DNA of 64,000 nucleotides, taken from Paenibacillus graminis (GTDB lineage: Bacteria > Bacillota > Bacilli > Paenibacillales > Paenibacillaceae). Shown piece after piece: positions 60,034 through 64,000 of this stretch. Positions within the stretch are counted from its first letter, which is position 1. Each line of letters begins with the position of its first letter. The stretch is taken from the NCBI RefSeq assembly GCF_000758705.1, contig NZ_CP009287.1, positions 3,596,001 through 3,660,000 of the forward strand, read 5' to 3'. The position numbers and the translations under genes are program-made. The notes beneath the pieces were generated by a model. The model was not told where the DNA came from, searched no databases, and saw only the letters and a program-made list of their open reading frames with translations.

Positions 60034-60475
60034 CCGGCAAGCAGGGCGTTCCTGTCCACCGACATAACGACTATATTTTTAGCACAACAACCCCGATCAA
60101 TTCTCCAATCCTATGAGTAATTCCACACCGTCCGGAGCATCAGCCATTCTTCTCTTCGGAGCAGCTTCATCCGTCAATGGATGCTTTGCGCAGTTGGATG
60201 CAAAGGAGATTCATCGGCCGCATAAGCCTGCAGTTGTGGACCTAAAGACCCCCCGTTCACGCGCAATCGAGATTTACGGCCTCCTGCTCAAGTCGGGATA
60301 CCCCATTTTTGCATGGATACCCCAGGTAATTCGAATCGATAGACCCATCGCTCCGGGGCTATGCCTTTTGTTATACTTCCAAGTGAGGTTTCAAACCTTC
60401 TAGAATCAGGAATTTAATCGCAGCATCCTTCATTTCGCACGTAAATTCAAAACCCGCACAGAGGAGCGCAAAGAC
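60034..60475. other. Gap without a convincing gene
   Basis: A 96-codon plus-strand frame (60113-60403) has no ribosome binding site and no recognisable motif. Minus-strand translation shows short protein-like runs broken by stops. I see nothing that can be named. Confidence 0.4.
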
Positions 60476-61219
60476 ATGAACTTTTTCAAAAAACTGTTTG
60501 GCGGCAATGAAATGGGCAAATCGGAAGACGGTACCACAATTTACGGCTATGACGCTCCGGATGAGCGGCAGGTTACGCCTCTCTCCGAAATTTTGTACAT
60601 GGAAGAATTAAACGAACATTTTAATAAAGTCTTTCAAAACCGAGAAACCGGCGTGTTCCATGAACTGATTTCAGACATCGTACATATTGATGTGAACATT
60701 ATGGAAGCTACACCTGATGAGCCATACCGAGTGCTGTACACCAATGGGATGAGCGATCTGCCGATGACACTCCCACAGGAGATCCGTAAAGAGTACAAGC
60801 ATCTTGAACGCTCGGAGCTGATGATGTTTTTGCCGGCGGACTGGCCGCTTACGCAGAAGGATTTTGAAGCGGAGGAGAACTACTGGCCGATCCGGCTGAT
60901 GAAGATGCTTGCCCGGTTCCCGCATATGTATCAGACGTGGCTTGGATACGGCCATACCATCCCCAACACGGAGGATTACGAGCCATATGCGCCTAACACT
61001 GAGCTGTCCGGCGCGATCCTGTTTGCTCTGCCGGAAGAGGTTAGCACAGTCCATACGAAAGATGGCAATCAGGTTCAGGTTTATTTCCTGGTTCCGCTTT
61101 ACCGGGAGGAAATGGAATTCAAACTGGAGTCCGGTATGGATGAACTGGTTGCCAAGCTGTCCAAGCTGCCCGGGGATTTCCTCGTTCTGAATCCGAATAG
61201 ACCCAACACTTGTAAATAA
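60476..61219 (+). CDS. Suppressor-of-fused (SUFU) domain protein
   Basis: A 247-residue cytoplasmic protein. After a short N-terminus, the SUFU-like domain has SDIVHIDVNIMEATPDEPYRVLYTNGMSDLPM, ELMMFLPADWPL, NYWPIRLMKMLARFPHMYQTWLGYGHTI and VYFLVPLYREEMEFKL. Bacterial SUFU proteins are often linked to toxin-immunity loci, and an Rhs remnant lies 2 kb upstream; an immunity role is possible but unproven. GAGGAG precedes ATG 60476, and a strong terminator follows. Confidence 0.88.
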   Translation: MNFFKKLFGGNEMGKSEDGTTIYGYDAPDERQVTPLSEILYMEELNEHFNKVFQNRETGVFHELISDIVHIDVNIMEATPDEPYRVLYTNGMSDLPMTLPQEIRKEYKHLERSELMMFLPADWPLTQKDFEAEENYWPIRLMKMLARFPHMYQTWLGYGHTIPNTEDYEPYAPNTELSGAILFALPEEVSTVHTKDGNQVQVYFLVPLYREEMEFKLESGMDELVAKLSKLPGDFLVLNPNRPNTCK

Positions 61220-61252
61220 CTGCCCGGATTAACGGGTTTGAAACAGCTTTAA

Positions 61253-61300
61253 AAGGCTGAGCCTAAGTAATGGATATGACTTAGAGTTCAGCCTTTTTAT
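61253..61300 (+). terminator. Terminator after the SUFU gene
   Basis: AAAAGGCTGA / TCAGCCTTTT outer stem with inner CTAAGT / ACTTAG stem, then T run. Confidence 0.9.
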
Positions 61301-61550
61301 TAGAATGTAAATCCCACGTGTAGCTCTAGTGTAGCAGAGCAGTCACTGCGGCAAATTTGGACTTCCGGCAATGCTCTGTTCATAAGAAACCGCCCCTTTT
61401 CGATTTCCGTTACTCAGTGACTGAAAAGTATCTCTCCTCTAAAGATATTCGACTTCTACCCTTGCTCACTAACTCCTTTGATCAGCTCTTCTACGCGCTT
61501 GGTAATCTTTGAGATTACGGCTTGTGATTTTACCCCGCGGAATGAACGCC

Positions 61551-61583
61551 AAAAAACCCCCGGCATTTACATTTGCCAGGGGC
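61551..61583 (-). terminator. Terminator of the S41 peptidase gene
   Basis: Read on the minus strand: CCCCTGGC, loop, GCCGGGGG followed by TTTTTT. It lies 50 bases past the minus-strand gene end. The rest of the gap 61300-61632 shows no gene. Confidence 0.8.
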
Positions 61584-61632
61584 TTGTGTTTTATCCCATT
61601 GGAGGAGTCCCGATGAGTGAAAGGGATATCCC

Positions 61633-63000
61633 TTATGGCTTCTTTTTAAGCAATTCCAAAGCTCGGTTCATCACCGGGTCCTTGCCGGCATCAATATCGG
61701 CTTGCTTGATCATGATCTTTTCGTCCGGCGGCAGGCCGCGCTGCTCGTAATTAGTGCAGTCAGGCGATGTATAGCGTTCGTTGCTCAGGGAGAATAACTG
61801 TTTGTTCGGCAACAGTCTAAGTAGCATGTCCGAAAAGTATCCGCACGTCTTTTCCCCGATAACCGTTACTTTGTCCAATGCTTTTAAGGCCATCGTCCCT
61901 GTCTCGCCGGCGCTTACCGTTAGCGGACTGGTCAGCACCACAATATTGTCAGCTGAAAACTGCTTTGCTCCCGGTTCGATATATACCTGCGTAGGCTTGG
62001 AGAATTGCTCGTATCCGCCTGTTCGGACCTGTTTGGCATACGCCAGCTTGCGTTTCTCGGCAAACAACCCGGCTATTTTCAACCCGAAGAAGTCCTCGCC
62101 CCCCTCATTAAAGCGCATATCGATCATAAAGTTGCGGCAGTTCGCCAGATCCTGCACCATTTCCGCCAGCGCTTGGTCAATTTTCTGAGGATCGGACTCG
62201 TCAAAACCAATCAGCTTGATGTAAGCGCCGCCGCTTTTCGTTTGGCCATAAACAATGCGCCCGTCGAGCTTGCTCTTTACCGCCCCTTTCATATATCCGT
62301 CTTCGACGTTTCGTTGCATCGACTTCGAATTGGCTTCGAAAAACTCCTCTCGCTCAACTTTGGTCTTGGAGAAGATCATACCCTTTTTACCGAATATGAC
62401 GCTGTGTCCGTCGTTCAGCTTTTGGAACATTTGCGTCAAAATGTCTTCCAGTTCCTTCTCGGAGGTATCGGCGCCAACTTTGGGCCGATACTCTTTGTAC
62501 ACCTCTTTCCAATTCACTTTGACGAGCGGAAAGAAACTGAAATTCTCTTCAAAGGATTGCCAGAATACTTCAAAATTTTGCACCGGATCATTGCTGAATC
62601 CGTTATACTTCACCTTGGGAAGATTATCGATCCGTTTGAGATGCTGCACGTACCCCAAGCCATCGGTCAAGCTGCCGTTAACGAAGCGGCCCATCGGAAA
62701 GCGCGGGGTATTAGATTGCTCCAGGGATTTGGTGTTGTCGTAAATTTCATTAATATAAATGTCGCCGTTGTTCTCGATATTTCCTTTCCCGAACGGTACC
62801 AAGCTGTCCTTGGTGTAGCTGTAGACCTTAACGGATTGGCCTTCTATTTCGAGTATATGGCCATACCCTTTCGATTGCCAAAGCTGGCGCTCGGTGGCTG
62901 CGGTTGCGGGGGGCGGCTGCTTCCGGTTCTCCTTCGCCTGGACATAGGTTCCCGACATGCTGAATGTCAGGAGGGTCAAGATGGCAATCAATACTTTCAT
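61633..63000 (-). CDS. Secreted S41-family peptidase (tail-specific protease-like)
   Basis: A 455-residue protein. Signal peptide about 1-22 (ending TYVQA). The C-terminal S41/TSPc domain (about 245-450) has NFMIDMRFNEGGEDFFGLKIAGLF, IVVLTSPLTVSAGETGTMALKAL with the nucleophile Ser in SAGE, and KVTVIGEKTCGYFSD. A PDZ domain is not evident. AGGAGG precedes ATG 63000. It lies 88 bases downstream of a sensor kinase gene on the same strand and may share its operon and control. Confidence 0.87.
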   Translation of the reverse strand: MKVLIAILTLLTFSMSGTYVQAKENRKQPPPATAATERQLWQSKGYGHILEIEGQSVKVYSYTKDSLVPFGKGNIENNGDIYINEIYDNTKSLEQSNTPRFPMGRFVNGSLTDGLGYVQHLKRIDNLPKVKYNGFSNDPVQNFEVFWQSFEENFSFFPLVKVNWKEVYKEYRPKVGADTSEKELEDILTQMFQKLNDGHSVIFGKKGMIFSKTKVEREEFFEANSKSMQRNVEDGYMKGAVKSKLDGRIVYGQTKSGGAYIKLIGFDESDPQKIDQALAEMVQDLANCRNFMIDMRFNEGGEDFFGLKIAGLFAEKRKLAYAKQVRTGGYEQFSKPTQVYIEPGAKQFSADNIVVLTSPLTVSAGETGTMALKALDKVTVIGEKTCGYFSDMLLRLLPNKQLFSLSNERYTSPDCTNYEQRGLPPDEKIMIKQADIDAGKDPVMNRALELLKKKP

Positions 63001-63088
63001 TTTTGGTCCTCCTTCTGATCAAAAAATATAAAATTGGCTTTTCGAGGATAGTATAATACCCGAATTTGTCCTCAGTTTGAACGGAGGA

Positions 63089-64000
63089 TTACAATTCGGG
63101 CTTTGTATCTTCGAGGGGAAGTATGATCGAGAAGGAGGTTCCTTTCCCCAATCTGCTGGACACTTCGATTTTTCCATGATGAAGATCGACAATCCGCTTC
63201 ACGATGGAAAGACCGATTCCGTTGCCGCTAACATTGCGGTTTCTCGCTTTATCCACTTTGTAGAACGGTTTGAAAATTTGGCTGATTTCCTCCTCAGGTA
63301 TGCCGATTCCATTGTCCGTCATTCGGACGACTGCGCTTTCGCCTTTCTTGAAGGACTCCACCATTATCTTTCCATGATCGGCGGTAAATTTGATGCAATT
63401 GCCAAGCAAGTTGTTCCACACCTGATTCATCCTGTCTTCATCCGCCACAATGGTTATCGATTCCAGCATTAGCTGCATATCCAGATTGCTGGCAGACCAT
63501 TGCGGTTCCAGGCGAATGACAGCTTTGCGCAGTTGCTCGTCTAGACGAAACTTTTGCGGAGCAGGCTTTGCATGCTCGTGCTCCAGACTGGTCAATTCCA
63601 GCAGATCGTCGCACAGCCGGGACAGCCTGTCGCTCTCCTCATCGATAATATTCAGCATCTGCATACGGGTTTTCTCGTCCACGGACTTGATCTTCAGCAC
63701 ACGGGTATATCCTTTGATCGACGTTAGAGGAGATTGGATTTCGTGGGATACATCGGAAACAAACCGCCGACGGAGCATATCCAGCCTTCCCACTTCAGCC
63801 GCCATCGCGTTAAAGCTTAGGGTGAGCTGTCCAATTTCGTCGCGACGTTTAGTAGACAGGCCAACGTTAAAATCGCCCCTGGCCATTCTTTGCGTTGCAT
63901 GCGTCAGCTTCTGCAGGGGCCTGACCATATACCGCGCAGCGATCAACACCAGAATACTTCCCAAACCGAGAGTAAACAGCTGCTGATACCGGGTCAAGGA
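63089..64000 (-). CDS. Sensor histidine kinase (5' end cut by the window)
   Basis: The last 303 residues of a membrane kinase. A membrane helix (TLGLGSILVLIAARYMV) leads into HAMP (RPLQKLTHATQRMARGDFNV), HisKA with the phospho-acceptor His in SDVSHEIQSPLTSIKGY, and HATPase (NLLGNCIKFT, MTDNGIGIPEEEI, GNGIGLSIVKRIVDLHHG). The order is that of BaeS/PhoR-type kinases. The frame continues to the window edge, so the sensor region and the expected response regulator gene lie outside. Confidence 0.92.
   Translation of the reverse strand, partial: SLTRYQQLFTLGLGSILVLIAARYMVRPLQKLTHATQRMARGDFNVGLSTKRRDEIGQLTLSFNAMAAEVGRLDMLRRRFVSDVSHEIQSPLTSIKGYTRVLKIKSVDEKTRMQMLNIIDEESDRLSRLCDDLLELTSLEHEHAKPAPQKFRLDEQLRKAVIRLEPQWSASNLDMQLMLESITIVADEDRMNQVWNNLLGNCIKFTADHGKIMVESFKKGESAVVRMTDNGIGIPEEEISQIFKPFYKVDKARNRNVSGNGIGLSIVKRIVDLHHGKIEVSSRLGKGTSFSIILPLEDTKPEL

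Noticed and set aside
60113..60403. 96-codon plus-strand frame
   Set aside because: No ribosome binding site, no recognisable motif, and composition like non-coding sequence.
62005..63018. Long plus-strand frame of 337 codons
   Set aside because: It is antisense to the S41 peptidase, whose signal peptide, motifs and ribosome binding site are clear.

Overview
The window looks like chromosome of an endospore-forming, saprophytic Firmicute, most likely Paenibacillus or a close relative. This is inferred from gene content: a gerA-type germination operon, many secreted multi-domain glycoside hydrolases, GH87, RNase J, XerS, strong AGGAGG ribosome binding sites and sigma-A promoters. No rRNA, tRNA, CRISPR array, intact insertion sequence or prophage was seen.

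Layout. 1-2.3 kb: end of a LacI-type gene, then a two-component system. 2.4-18.9 kb: carbohydrate locus with secreted GH8, GH125 alpha-mannosidase, an ABC sugar importer, two cytoplasmic GH76 proteins, secreted GH27, secreted GH76 and a modular secreted GH87 alpha-1,3-glucanase. Together these read as breakdown of fungal or yeast wall alpha-mannan and alpha-1,3-glucan: outside enzymes cut the polymers, the importer takes up oligosaccharides, and inside enzymes finish them. 19.5-23.5 kb: gerA/gerB/gerC germinant receptor. 23.5-30.5 kb: the most unusual part, a compact biosynthetic cluster with an AraC regulator and BtrH-like protein on one strand, and an acyl carrier protein, ATP-grasp ligase, GT-B glycosyltransferase-like protein, SPASM radical SAM enzyme and Gfo/Idh/MocA oxidoreductase on the other. 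The logic resembles butirosin side-chain assembly (amino acid loaded on a free-standing carrier), but the set differs.

30.8-42.7 kb: single genes and small regulons (TetR with a palindromic operator, hydrolase, nucleotidyltransferase, MFS exporter, flavoprotein, MGT-type glycosyltransferase, GH5-CBM3 cellulase, soluble chemoreceptor, RNase J). 43-47.6 kb: trehalose operon (hydrolase, EIIBCA, TreR) behind a promoter embedded in a perfect inverted repeat. 47.7-51.6 kb: two ribosome-protection genes, an Lsa-type ABC-F and a FusB-type EF-G-binding protein, each preceded by a long leader with mutually exclusive RNA structures; the second also has a 16-codon leader peptide with a good ribosome binding site. 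51.7-64 kb: SDR epimerase, epoxide hydrolase/AraC, TetR/nitroreductase, XerS, a decayed Rhs/YD-repeat remnant, LUD protein/Crp regulator, SUFU-domain protein, and an S41 peptidase next to a histidine kinase that runs off the window.

Several starts were moved from the longest open frame to the codon with a proper ribosome binding site; each such case is stated.
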